This document shows positions 14,792 to 23,474 of a stretch of 32,455 bases of DNA, in pieces. Source of the DNA: Candidatus Didemnitutus sp. (GTDB lineage Bacteria > Verrucomicrobiota > Verrucomicrobiia > Opitutales > Opitutaceae). Below the pieces are notes generated by a model. The model was not told where the DNA came from and ran no database searches. It worked only from the letters and a program-made list of their open reading frames with translations. Position 1 is the stretch's first letter. The number at the start of each line of letters is the position of its first letter. The DNA lies in assembly GCA_030681265.1 (NCBI GenBank), contig JAUXXD010000094.1, forward strand, positions 1 to 32,455, in the 5' to 3' direction. The position numbers and the translations under genes are program-made.

Positions 14792-17650
14792 CTACGGGAT
14801 CGTCGTGCCCGATTCGGGATCGATGCGCAGCCGCCAAAACTTGGCCGCGCCGCTGAAATCGACCGGCACGTTGACGTGACGAAAGCCACCGGCGAGTTGC
14901 GAGATATGGGCGGTGGTAATGCCAAGGGCGGTCCACGCGGCGAGGTCGATGGATTGCTCCAGCGTGAGGCGAGTCATGGCGGGCGCGGGGTAGGCGAAGG
15001 TGAAGGAAACGGTGGCCGTGCGGGAACTGATTTCGAGCGCGGGTGCCGCTTCGGGGACGGCGGGATCGCGGCCGAGGAGCATTTCGATGAGATTGGGAAT
15101 GCCGTCGCCATCGGGATCGTCGTTGAGATTGCGTTTGTCCGCCGCGACGCCGGGGCGGGCGGCGATCCACTGCGTGTAGCGTTGGGCGGCGGGGATGACG
15201 GCGAGTTCGATTTGCGGACGCAGGGCGGCGTTGGCCTGTTCGCGGCTGTGGTAATAGAGCAACGTCGTGTCGGGTTGTGAAACAACACGCAGAGAAAAAT
15301 CAAGGGAGGGCGCCGCTGCGCCCCACGCCGCGAGCAGAGGGTTGGTGACGTCGATAACATCCCGCAGTTCCGGCGAAGGTAAATAGGTGGCGAGGGCGGC
15401 ACCGACCGTCGGGGAGTTGTTCCATGTCAGCGTGTTTTCCTGCCACGCGGAGGTGACGGGGTGGACGCCCACTTCCCACCCCGCGTAAGTGGCGAGCGCG
15501 CGCTCGGCGGTGAGGACGAGTGTGGCGCTGAGCGGCAGGTCGCCGCCGAGTGGTGTGAGGTCGAAGCGCAGGAAGCCATGGCGCGTGGTGTTGGCATTGG
15601 CGGCCTTCTTGAGGCGCAGGGTCGCCTCGGTCCCGTAGTTGGTGTTTAGTTGGGCGGTCGAGCCGTCGCTGTAGGTGTCGGCGACGACCAGCAGCGTGCG
15701 CCCCACCGTCGGCGCGGCGGCTTCGGCGAGCAGGCGCACGGTTTGGCGGCGTGTGTTGCCGGCGTAGGTTGTGGCGCAGGTCGCGAGCCATTCGCCCGGG
15801 CCGGGGACGCGCACGAGCACGGCACCGGCGGGCAGGGGCGTGAGTTGCACGGGAGCATTCGCTTCCCACGCGACTTGGACTTGGTTGAACGAGAGTGACT
15901 GGCCGGCGACGGTGAAACTGGTTGGTGCGAGTTCGGCGGAGTTGGCGGGAAAGGGCAGCACAACGGATTCGGGCAACGTGGCGGAGGCACCGAGGCGGCG
16001 ACTGCGTTGCTCTTGAAACAGCGAAAATGGTTCCAGCGTGTCGCCTTGGCCCGCACCTTCGACGTGATCGATCGGGTCGGTGCCGGCGGCGGCGAGTCGC
16101 GGCAGTTCGACGGCGGAGCGGTTGCCGCGCGTGCCGATGACGTAGCCGTAGCGGGCTTGTTCGGCCTTCACGACGGCGTCGCTGATCGTGCCGGTGCCGC
16201 GCAGATTCCAGAAGACGGAATGCGTGGCGGCGAGGCCGTGCGGCACGGTGCCCGACGTGCCGCGGTAGCGTGCTTCGAACCAACTGTCGGTGGCCGTGCA
16301 GGTGTCCACGAGGTTGGATTGGCTGAAATGCATGTGGTGGTCGCTGCCCTTGCCCGAGGTGACGTAGGAGCCAGTGGCCCCGGTGGCGCGGCCGGTTTCG
16401 GCATCGAGGCAGTTGTAGATCACGTTGCCCGAGGAGCCCATGCCGCTGAACATGAAACCGTGCCGCGAGAAGCGCGCTTCGCTGTTTTGAATGAGGCACT
16501 CGCCGGTGTTGATGAGGCGATACATGTATCCGCTGCCGCCGCCGCCGCCGTATTGCGGCCGGGAAAATGAACAATTGTCGATCGTCACGTGCGTGGACTC
16601 CCGGATGTTGATGCCGCCACTGAGCAGGTGCGCGGTCGAGGTGTTGCCCGCCGGTTGGTAGGAGGACAGGCGGCGCACCCAGCAATCGCGCGCGCGTTCG
16701 ATCATGATGAAGAAGCAGCCGGTGACTTCGTAGCCGGCGGTCCCAGAGATGGCGTTGTCTTCTTCAAACCACGTCTGGCTCGGGTTTTGGAGATTGCCGA
16801 CGGAGAAATCCTCGAGGCCGCATTCAATCAAAGGCGTCTGCGACAAGCGGACCACGCGGGCGTTGTCGCGTAATTTCAACGCGTAACGCGTCGGCGCGTC
16901 GATAGTGAGGGTTTTGGCAATCGGATCGATCGCCACGACGGTGCGCCGGTAGGTGAGGCCGGCGAGGGAGGAATTGTTGGCGAGACCGGTCCAGTTGGGC
17001 TCGTTGTGTTCCGCAATCCAGGCTTCGGTGGTGGTGTTGCGCACGACGACCGTGTCACCGACGCTGAAAGCCGACGTGCTCACTACGGGGATGACGGTGG
17101 TGGGGCGCAGGAGATCGCTGGCCAACGCGGTCGAGGAGCTGCCGCCGGCCCAGAAGCCGACGTTGGAACTACCGCGAATGCGAATCACGGCCTTCGAACG
17201 CATATTGGTGATCGAGGTGTTGAGAATAAAGGTCTGCTCCACACCCGCGCCGCGCAGCACGATGTGGGGATTTTCGATCAGCAGCGCTTCCGCTTTCGTG
17301 CCCACCGAGACGCGATATGTGCCCGCAGGGAGAAAGACCACGCCGCCGCCCTGCGCGCCCGCCGCGTTGATGGCCGCTTGGATGGCGCTGGTGGCATCGG
17401 TGGTGCCGGTCGGGTCGGCGTTATAGGGCGCGGTGGTGACGTTGAAGATCGGCCCGGTCACGTCGGGCAACAGCGCCGCGCCCCGCCGGTAGCCCGCGTA
17501 GGAGAAATCTTGGATCACCTTGTCGGTTTCGAAATTTGCCGCGCTCGGATCGTGCCCCGTTGCCGGATAAAGCGCCGAGCGCCACGGCTGGCCGGGCAAC
17601 AGGGGGGCGGTCGCGAGCAGGAGAACGGAGGTAATCAGAAAGCGGAGCAT
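14792..17650 (-). CDS. Secreted right-handed beta-helix protein (pectate lyase superfamily/GH55-like) with DNRLRE-type and C-terminal TSP3-like modules
   Basis: Signal peptide MLRFLITSVLLLATAPLLPGQ; YNADPTGTTDATSAIQAAINAAGAQGGGVVFLPAGTYRV; TLLVVADTYSDGSTAQLNTNYGTEATLRLKK...RHGFLRFDLTPL (DNRLRE-like); DDPDGDGIPNLIEMLLGRDP. Confidence 0.85.
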   Translation of the reverse strand: MLRFLITSVLLLATAPLLPGQPWRSALYPATGHDPSAANFETDKVIQDFSYAGYRRGAALLPDVTGPIFNVTTAPYNADPTGTTDATSAIQAAINAAGAQGGGVVFLPAGTYRVSVGTKAEALLIENPHIVLRGAGVEQTFILNTSITNMRSKAVIRIRGSSNVGFWAGGSSSTALASDLLRPTTVIPVVSTSAFSVGDTVVVRNTTTEAWIAEHNEPNWTGLANNSSLAGLTYRRTVVAIDPIAKTLTIDAPTRYALKLRDNARVVRLSQTPLIECGLEDFSVGNLQNPSQTWFEEDNAISGTAGYEVTGCFFIMIERARDCWVRRLSSYQPAGNTSTAHLLSGGINIRESTHVTIDNCSFSRPQYGGGGGSGYMYRLINTGECLIQNSEARFSRHGFMFSGMGSSGNVIYNCLDAETGRATGATGSYVTSGKGSDHHMHFSQSNLVDTCTATDSWFEARYRGTSGTVPHGLAATHSVFWNLRGTGTISDAVVKAEQARYGYVIGTRGNRSAVELPRLAAAGTDPIDHVEGAGQGDTLEPFSLFQEQRSRRLGASATLPESVVLPFPANSAELAPTSFTVAGQSLSFNQVQVAWEANAPVQLTPLPAGAVLVRVPGPGEWLATCATTYAGNTRRQTVRLLAEAAAPTVGRTLLVVADTYSDGSTAQLNTNYGTEATLRLKKAANANTTRHGFLRFDLTPLGGDLPLSATLVLTAERALATYAGWEVGVHPVTSAWQENTLTWNNSPTVGAALATYLPSPELRDVIDVTNPLLAAWGAAAPSLDFSLRVVSQPDTTLLYYHSREQANAALRPQIELAVIPAAQRYTQWIAARPGVAADKRNLNDDPDGDGIPNLIEMLLGRDPAVPEAAPALEISSRTATVSFTFAYPAPAMTRLTLEQSIDLAAWTALGITTAHISQLAGGFRHVNVPVDFSGAAKFWRLRIDPESGTTIP

Positions 17651-17818
17651 GAGGGCGAGAACAAGGGACGGTGCGCGCCGGCCGCGATTTCGCGGTCGAC
17701 CAAGGCAGGCGGCGAGCGTGCTTTTATAGTTATCAGCCGACAAGCGCAATCAACGCTCCGGACCGCGCATGACACGCGGGCGACTTGTGGCGGGAAATCC
17801 GCGCGGCAACGTGGGGCC

Positions 17819-18142
17819 ATGGCACTTCCCCCTGCGTTCAGCGGCGTCACGGTTCACACAAAGGCAAATGTCTATTTCGACGGTCGCGTGGTCAGTCACA
17901 CGGTCATCGCGGCGGATGGCGCGAAGCGCACGCTCGGACTGATTTATCCGGGCTCCTATCATTTCGGCACAGCCGCGCCGGAGCGCATGGAGATTGTGGC
18001 GGGTGTGTGCTCGGTGCAAGTGGACGGGCAAACCGCCGTGCGCGACTACGCCGCGGGCATGGCTTTCGACGTCGCCGGCCAGTCCGGTTTCACCATCGAA
18101 GTGAAAACCGGACTCTGCGAATACATCTGTTCGTTTCTCTGA
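17819..18142 (+). CDS. ppnP: Pyrimidine/purine nucleoside phosphorylase (DUF1255 family)
   Basis: About 107 aa; NVYFDGRVVSHTVI, KRTLGLIYPGSYHFGTAAPERMEIVAG, GLCEYICSFL match the small cupin-like PpnP family. Confidence 0.88.
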   Translation: MALPPAFSGVTVHTKANVYFDGRVVSHTVIAADGAKRTLGLIYPGSYHFGTAAPERMEIVAGVCSVQVDGQTAVRDYAAGMAFDVAGQSGFTIEVKTGLCEYICSFL

Positions 18143-18222
18143 ACCGCGTGCGCCGCTGCGGGGTTGCGGCACGGTTTTCCGTTGGCAATCCGCACCGCCT
18201 GCCCTAACCGTTTCGCGTCCTC

Positions 18223-19662
18223 ATGTCGTCCGCCTCCGCCCCCTCCGCCGCTCTGCCCAACGTCCTCGCTGAGCGCTACGCCTCCGCGGCGATGCAGGAC
18301 ATCTGGTCGGCGCACGGCCGCATTTTGTTGGAGCGTGATTTCTGGATCGCAGTAATGAAGGCGCAACGCGATCTCGGCGTCGCGATTCCCGCCGAGGCGA
18401 TCAAGGACTACGAGCGCGTGCGCAGCGATGTGAACCTCGCGCGCATCCAAGAGCGCGAACGCACCACGCTTCACGACGTGAAGGCGCGCATCGAAGAGTT
18501 TTCCGATCTGGCCAAACGCCAGTTCATCCACCTTGGCCTCACCAGCCGCGACCTCACCGAAAACGTCGAGCAACTCCAAGTGGCCCGCGCGTTGCAACTC
18601 GTGCGCTTCAAGGCCGTCGCCGCCCTCGCCGCGCTCGCCCGCCGCGCGACCGAGTGGCGCGACGTCATGGTTACCGGCCGCACCCACAACGTCCCCGCGC
18701 AGCCCACCACGCTCGGCAAACGCCTCGCGATGTTCGGCGAGGAAATGCTCGTGGCCGTCGCGCGCCTCGATGACCTCATCGCGCGCTACCCGGTGCGCGG
18801 CGTCAAGGGCGCGGTCGGCACGCAACTGGACCAACTCACTTTGCTCGGTGGCGACACGGACCGCGTGGACCAGTTGGAGGCGCGCATCGTCAAGCATCTC
18901 GGCTTCAAGGCGTCGTTCGGTGCCGTCGGCCAAGTGTATCCGCGCTCGCTCGATTTCGATGTCGTCAGCGCGTTGCACCAAACCGGCGCAGCGGCGGCGA
19001 GTTGCGCGACGACGCTGCGGTTGATGGCCGGCGCGGGTTTGTTGACGGAAGGTTTCCAAGACGGCCAGGTCGGCTCGTCCGCGATGCCGCACAAGGTCAA
19101 CGCGCGCAATTGCGAGCGCGTCGGCGGTTTCTCCACGATTCTCGCCGGCTACGTCACGATGACCGCCGGACTCGCCGGCCACCAATGGAATGAGGGCGAC
19201 GTCTCGTGTTCGGTCGTGCGCCGCGTGGCGTTGCCCGATGCGTTCTTTGCCATCGACGGGCTTTGCGAGACTTACCTGACGATCTTGCGGCAGATGGAAA
19301 TTTTCCCGGCGACGATCGCCGCGGAAAACGAGCGCAATCTGCCCTTCCTGGCCACGACCACGATTCTCATGGAGGCGGTCAAGGGCGGCGCCGGACGCGA
19401 GACCGCGCACGAAGCGATCAAGGAGCACGCGCTCGCCGCGGCCCGCGCCCTGCGCACGGGGGGCGACGCGGATTTGTTGGCGCGACTGTCCGGCGACAAG
19501 CGCATCGGACTCAACCGCAAGAAGCTGCAAGGCATCCTCGCGCAAAGCAGCCGTTTCGTCGGCACTGCGGCGCACCAAGTCGACGCCTTCGTCGCCACCG
19601 TCGCGTCACTCGTGAAGAAGCATCGCGGCACGGCAGATTATCAGCCGGGCAAGCTGCTCTGA
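18223..19662 (+). CDS. purB: Adenylosuccinate lyase
   Basis: VLAERYASAAMQDIWS, HLGLTSRDLTENVEQLQ, VTGRTHNVPAQPTTLGKR, GSSAMPHKVNARNCERV (fumarase/aspartase superfamily signature). Confidence 0.93.
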   Translation: MSSASAPSAALPNVLAERYASAAMQDIWSAHGRILLERDFWIAVMKAQRDLGVAIPAEAIKDYERVRSDVNLARIQERERTTLHDVKARIEEFSDLAKRQFIHLGLTSRDLTENVEQLQVARALQLVRFKAVAALAALARRATEWRDVMVTGRTHNVPAQPTTLGKRLAMFGEEMLVAVARLDDLIARYPVRGVKGAVGTQLDQLTLLGGDTDRVDQLEARIVKHLGFKASFGAVGQVYPRSLDFDVVSALHQTGAAAASCATTLRLMAGAGLLTEGFQDGQVGSSAMPHKVNARNCERVGGFSTILAGYVTMTAGLAGHQWNEGDVSCSVVRRVALPDAFFAIDGLCETYLTILRQMEIFPATIAAENERNLPFLATTTILMEAVKGGAGRETAHEAIKEHALAAARALRTGGDADLLARLSGDKRIGLNRKKLQGILAQSSRFVGTAAHQVDAFVATVASLVKKHRGTADYQPGKLL

Positions 19663-19828
19663 GGCGCGCCGCCGCTTCGTGTTGCGAGGGTGGACGTTAG
19701 CCGTCTGAGGCGCGCAATTGCCTGTCATTTCCTAAACGGTCCGGAGAATTGGTTTGCCAGTGTGCAACGGGCGACATTTTTTGAACCTTCTTTCCCTTTC
19801 TTTAACAGCAATTAAACACCCACATACA

Positions 19829-21079
19829 ATGACAGAGCTTTCAGGAAACTGTCTCATCGGCCAATCCGGCGGTCCCGCCACGGTCGTCAACGCCAGCGTC
19901 GCCGGTCTCATCACCGAAGCACTCAACCACGGCTGCATCGACGAAATCTACGGCGCCCTCAACGGCGTTGCCGGCATCCTCCACGAAGACCTCATCGACC
20001 TCGCCGCCGAGTCGCAACAGACCATCCGCGGCCTGCGCCACACGCCCGGCGCCGCCCTCGGTAGCTGCCGCGCGAAGTTGAAAAACCCGCAGGATTTCGA
20101 CCGCGCCCTTGAAGTGATCAAGGCGCACAACATCCGCTATTATTTTCACATCGGCGACGGCGACGCACAGGAATTTGCCGTCAAGCTCGCCGAGCTCGCC
20201 AAGGCGCAGGACTACGACCTCCGCGTCATCGGCGTGCCAAAGACGATCGACAACGATCTCCCCGGCACCGACCACAGCCCCGGCTACGGCAGCGCCGCCA
20301 AATTCATCGCCACCACAGTGCGCGAACTCTCGGCCGACGCCGAAGCCACCGCACACCACGACATCGTCACGATCATCGAAGTGATGGGCCGCAACACCGG
20401 TTGGCTCGCCGCCGCCGCCAGCCTCGCCAAGCGCCGCGATCAACCGAACGATCCGCCGCACCTCGTTTACGTGCCGGAAGTGGCGTTCTCCTCTGGAAAA
20501 TTCATCGATGACGTCCGCCGCATCCTCAAGCGCGAGCTGCATTGCGTGATCGTCGTCGGCGAAGGCCTCGTCGATACCGACGGCAACTACGTCGCCGTCG
20601 AAACGACCGAAGTCGGCGCTCCGGCGCAACTCGGCGGCGTGGGCGAACACCTACGCGAACTCGTCGAACAACAAATCGGCGCCAAGGTGCGCGTGTCCCG
20701 TCTCGGCGTCGCCCAGCGCGCCGCGGCTCACGTTGCGTCGAAGACCGATGCCGAAGAAGCTTTCCTCGCCGGCCAAGCCGCCGTGAAGGCCGCCATGAAC
20801 GGCGAAAACAACCGCCTCGTCACGCTGCTCCGCGGCGACGGCGACCACTACACCTGCGAAACCGGCCTCACCAACCTCGCCGAAGTCGTCGGCAACGTGA
20901 AGAAGCTCCCGCGCGAATGGATCAACGAAGACGGCGTCAGCATGAACTTCCAGTTCTTCCGCTACGCCACGCCGTTGATTCAAGGAGAACTCGCCGTGCC
21001 GTATGATAACGGCTTGCCCACCCACGTGCGCCTCCACGGCGAACGCGTCAGCAAACTCCTCGGCGGTTACGAGAGCTAA
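19829..21079 (+). CDS. 6-phosphofructokinase, probably pyrophosphate-dependent
   Basis: CLIGQSGGPATVVNASVAG, VIGVPKTIDNDLPGTDHSPGYGSAAKFIA (PKTIDND as in PPi-type enzymes), IIEVMGRNTGWLAAAASLAK. Confidence 0.88.
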   Translation: MTELSGNCLIGQSGGPATVVNASVAGLITEALNHGCIDEIYGALNGVAGILHEDLIDLAAESQQTIRGLRHTPGAALGSCRAKLKNPQDFDRALEVIKAHNIRYYFHIGDGDAQEFAVKLAELAKAQDYDLRVIGVPKTIDNDLPGTDHSPGYGSAAKFIATTVRELSADAEATAHHDIVTIIEVMGRNTGWLAAAASLAKRRDQPNDPPHLVYVPEVAFSSGKFIDDVRRILKRELHCVIVVGEGLVDTDGNYVAVETTEVGAPAQLGGVGEHLRELVEQQIGAKVRVSRLGVAQRAAAHVASKTDAEEAFLAGQAAVKAAMNGENNRLVTLLRGDGDHYTCETGLTNLAEVVGNVKKLPREWINEDGVSMNFQFFRYATPLIQGELAVPYDNGLPTHVRLHGERVSKLLGGYES

Positions 21080-21103
21080 GCCGCAGTCACGCCACTCACT
21101 TCC

Positions 21104-21133
21104 GAGCCGGTCCAAGTGACCGGCTCTTTTTTT
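21104..21133 (+). terminator. Rho-independent terminator downstream of the PFK gene
   Basis: gagccggtc-caagt-gaccggctc followed by seven T; perfect 9-bp stem. Confidence 0.92.
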
Positions 21134-21160
21134 GTGCGAGTGCCACGCGGTCGTCATCTT

Positions 21161-21277
21161 GTGGGAGCCTGCTTGCAGGCGATGAGGAATGGTCGGCCCC
21201 TGTGGGAGCTTGCTTGCAAGCGATTATGAATGTCCGCGAGCCAAACTAATGCTCATCGCTTGCAAGCAAGCTCCCAC
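21161..21277. repeat. Three REP-like palindromic elements with GTGG head (two direct, one inverted)
   Basis: gtgggagcctgcttgcaggcgat (21161-21183), gtgggagcttgcttgcaagcgat (21202-21224), atcgcttgcaagcaagctcccac (21255-21277). The last two are exact reverse complements. Confidence 0.9.
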
Positions 21278-21339
21278 TGCCCGACCCAATTCCGAAGCAG
21301 GCTTCAGCGCATTGGATCCCATGGAAATGAAACCAGTGC

Positions 21340-23196
21340 CTAACCCGCCGCCGCCGCTTTTGCGTCCGCTTCTGGCGCGCCGGTCTCGAGCACGCCGCGC
21401 GCGCGCGGAAACAGCCGCACCGCCTCGATCATCATCCACACTTCGAGCAACATCGTCGCCACCGCGATGCCCACCAGCGTCCACTTGCCCTCGCTAATCC
21501 AACTCGGGCTGCCGGTGCCGCCGATAAACGTCTGCCAAATCATCGCCCACATCGGCATCACCAGCATGAAGAGCGTTGGCACAACGAGGAACCACACCGG
21601 CTTACCGCGCCGCCACAGATAAAATGTGATCACGAGAAACGAGAGCCCGCCGAGCAGTTGATTCGTCGCCCCAAAGAGCGGCCACAAAATCAGTCCGCCT
21701 TGACCCGCATTGGCCAAGGACCACTCGCGCCCCGGCGGTGGAATCGCCGCCAGCAGCGCCGCCAGCAACACCGCGAAAATCGTTGCGCCATGTTTGTTGC
21801 GCAACACCGCCACCGGCCCCGCCAACACCGGCGCTGCATCACCAAGTGCCCGCGCCAACTCTTGCACGATATAGCGTTGCAGCCGGCACGCCGTGTCGAG
21901 CGTCGTTCCTGCAAATGAAGCCACCAGCACGCCCATCAATGCCACCGCCACACCCGTCGGAATGCCGAGCGAGCGCAGGAAATTCGCCGAACCATCGACA
22001 AACGCCCCCACCAACGGACCGAGGCGCGACGACCATTCGCCGTAACGCGACAGCCACGCCGCCTCGCCGGTCAACACGGTGCCGTTCGCCAGCGTGACGC
22101 CGAGCCCGAGCCCCGCCGCGCACGCAAGAATGACCAGCACCGCGAGAAATCCTTCGGTCAACATACCGCCGTAAGCGACGAAGCGCGCGTCGGGTTCGCT
22201 CTCCAATTGTTTGCTGCTCGTGCCGCTGCTGACGAGACAGTGAAAACCACTGATCGCCCCACACGCGATGGTGATGAAGAGAAACGGAAAAATCAGCGGC
22301 GCGCCTTTCGGACTCCAGTTTACGACCGGCGCCGCCATCTCGAGTGCGGGCCGCGTGCCGTCGGCCAGTGCCGCGCCGCCGCCGAACGCTGCCGCCGCGA
22401 GTCCGAGCACAATCAACCCGAGCGCGGAGATGAGTTGCAGCGAGTTGATGTAGTCGCGCGGTTGCAGCAACGACCACACTGGCAGCACCGAGGCGACGTA
22501 GGAATAAAGCAACAGCACCACGACCCAGCGCCACGACGACCACTCCGCCATCGCGACATTGATCGAGTGAAGAAAACCAATGTCGCCGTAGATCACCGTG
22601 AGATACATCGTCGCGAGCGCGATGAGCGACGGCCAAAAAATTCCGACGCCGCGCCGGTGCAACCACCAACCAATCGCCAGCGCGATGGGAATCTGAATGG
22701 CGCACGGAAAAATCGCCGCCGGATAGAGCCGGAAAACCGACGCAATCACCAAACCGAAAATCGCGAGCACGATCGTCAGTGCCATCGCAAGCACGAAGAG
22801 AAACAGCAGCCGCACGCGCGGGTTGAGCAGGCGGCCCGCGACATCGCCGACGGTCTGGCCGTGGTTGCGCAAGCTGACCACGAGCGCGCCGAAATCGTGC
22901 ACCGCGCCGATAAAGATCGAACCGAACAACACCCAGAGCAACGCGGGCAACCAACCCCACATAATCGCAATGGCCGGACCGACAATCGGACCCGTGCCCG
23001 CGATCGACGTGAAGTGATGGCCGAAGACGATGGCCTTGGGCGTCGGCACGTAATCGTTGCCGTCGTTGAGGCGATGCGACGGACACACGGCGTCGGCGGT
23101 GAGATTAAAAATCCGCCGACCCAGCCAGCGGCCGTAAGTGTGGTAAGCGACGAGAAAGCCGACGCCGGACAACAACGCGATCAGGAGAGTCTCCAT
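21340..23196 (-). CDS. cstA: Carbon starvation protein CstA-family transporter
   Basis: YHTYGRWLGRRIFNL, DGNDYVPTPKAIVFGHHFTSIAGTGPIVGPAIAIMWGWLPALLWVLFGSIFIGAVHDFGAL: diagnostic CstA segment. Confidence 0.95.
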   Translation of the reverse strand: METLLIALLSGVGFLVAYHTYGRWLGRRIFNLTADAVCPSHRLNDGNDYVPTPKAIVFGHHFTSIAGTGPIVGPAIAIMWGWLPALLWVLFGSIFIGAVHDFGALVVSLRNHGQTVGDVAGRLLNPRVRLLFLFVLAMALTIVLAIFGLVIASVFRLYPAAIFPCAIQIPIALAIGWWLHRRGVGIFWPSLIALATMYLTVIYGDIGFLHSINVAMAEWSSWRWVVVLLLYSYVASVLPVWSLLQPRDYINSLQLISALGLIVLGLAAAAFGGGAALADGTRPALEMAAPVVNWSPKGAPLIFPFLFITIACGAISGFHCLVSSGTSSKQLESEPDARFVAYGGMLTEGFLAVLVILACAAGLGLGVTLANGTVLTGEAAWLSRYGEWSSRLGPLVGAFVDGSANFLRSLGIPTGVAVALMGVLVASFAGTTLDTACRLQRYIVQELARALGDAAPVLAGPVAVLRNKHGATIFAVLLAALLAAIPPPGREWSLANAGQGGLILWPLFGATNQLLGGLSFLVITFYLWRRGKPVWFLVVPTLFMLVMPMWAMIWQTFIGGTGSPSWISEGKWTLVGIAVATMLLEVWMMIEAVRLFPRARGVLETGAPEADAKAAAAG

Positions 23197-23275
23197 GGGG
23201 TGGGGTGCCGCGACCTTACACGCCGCGCGCGGCCGTGCTAGTCAAAATCCGCGGCGGTCGGGCAGTAACTAATTA

Positions 23276-23462
23276 AACCACAGAGGCACAGAGGACACGG
23301 AGAGAATATGGTGAAAGAATCAGCGAGCCGAGTTTTTGGACACAGCGGTTGAGTTGCTCTGTCGGTGGCGCGCGCGGCGCGCCACGTTGCGCGACCAACG
23401 CGCAACTTTCCTCAAACTAGTCCGACATCGTTTCCCGCTGTGTTCTCCGTGCCTCTGTGGTT
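23276..23462. repeat. Second inverted pair of the 'aaccacagaggcacagag' interspersed repeat
   Basis: aaccacagaggcacagaggacacggaga (from 23276) and its approximate reverse complement cgctgtgttctccgtgcctctgtggtt (ending 23462). Confidence 0.75.
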
Positions 23463-23474
23463 CCGCAAGAAACC

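Noticed and set aside
17006-18142. 378-aa ORF fusing antisense of the beta-helix gene to ppnP
   Set aside because: Only the last ~107 residues (from 17819) match a family; the rest is antisense of a signal-peptide-bearing gene.
18150-18182. Possible terminator after ppnP (gcggcacggttttcc)
   Set aside because: Stem with upstream accgcgtgcgccgc is imperfect and the T tract has only four bases.
18046-19578. 510-aa minus-strand ORF opposite purB
   Set aside because: purB motifs are unmistakable on the plus strand; the antisense ORF has biased composition only.
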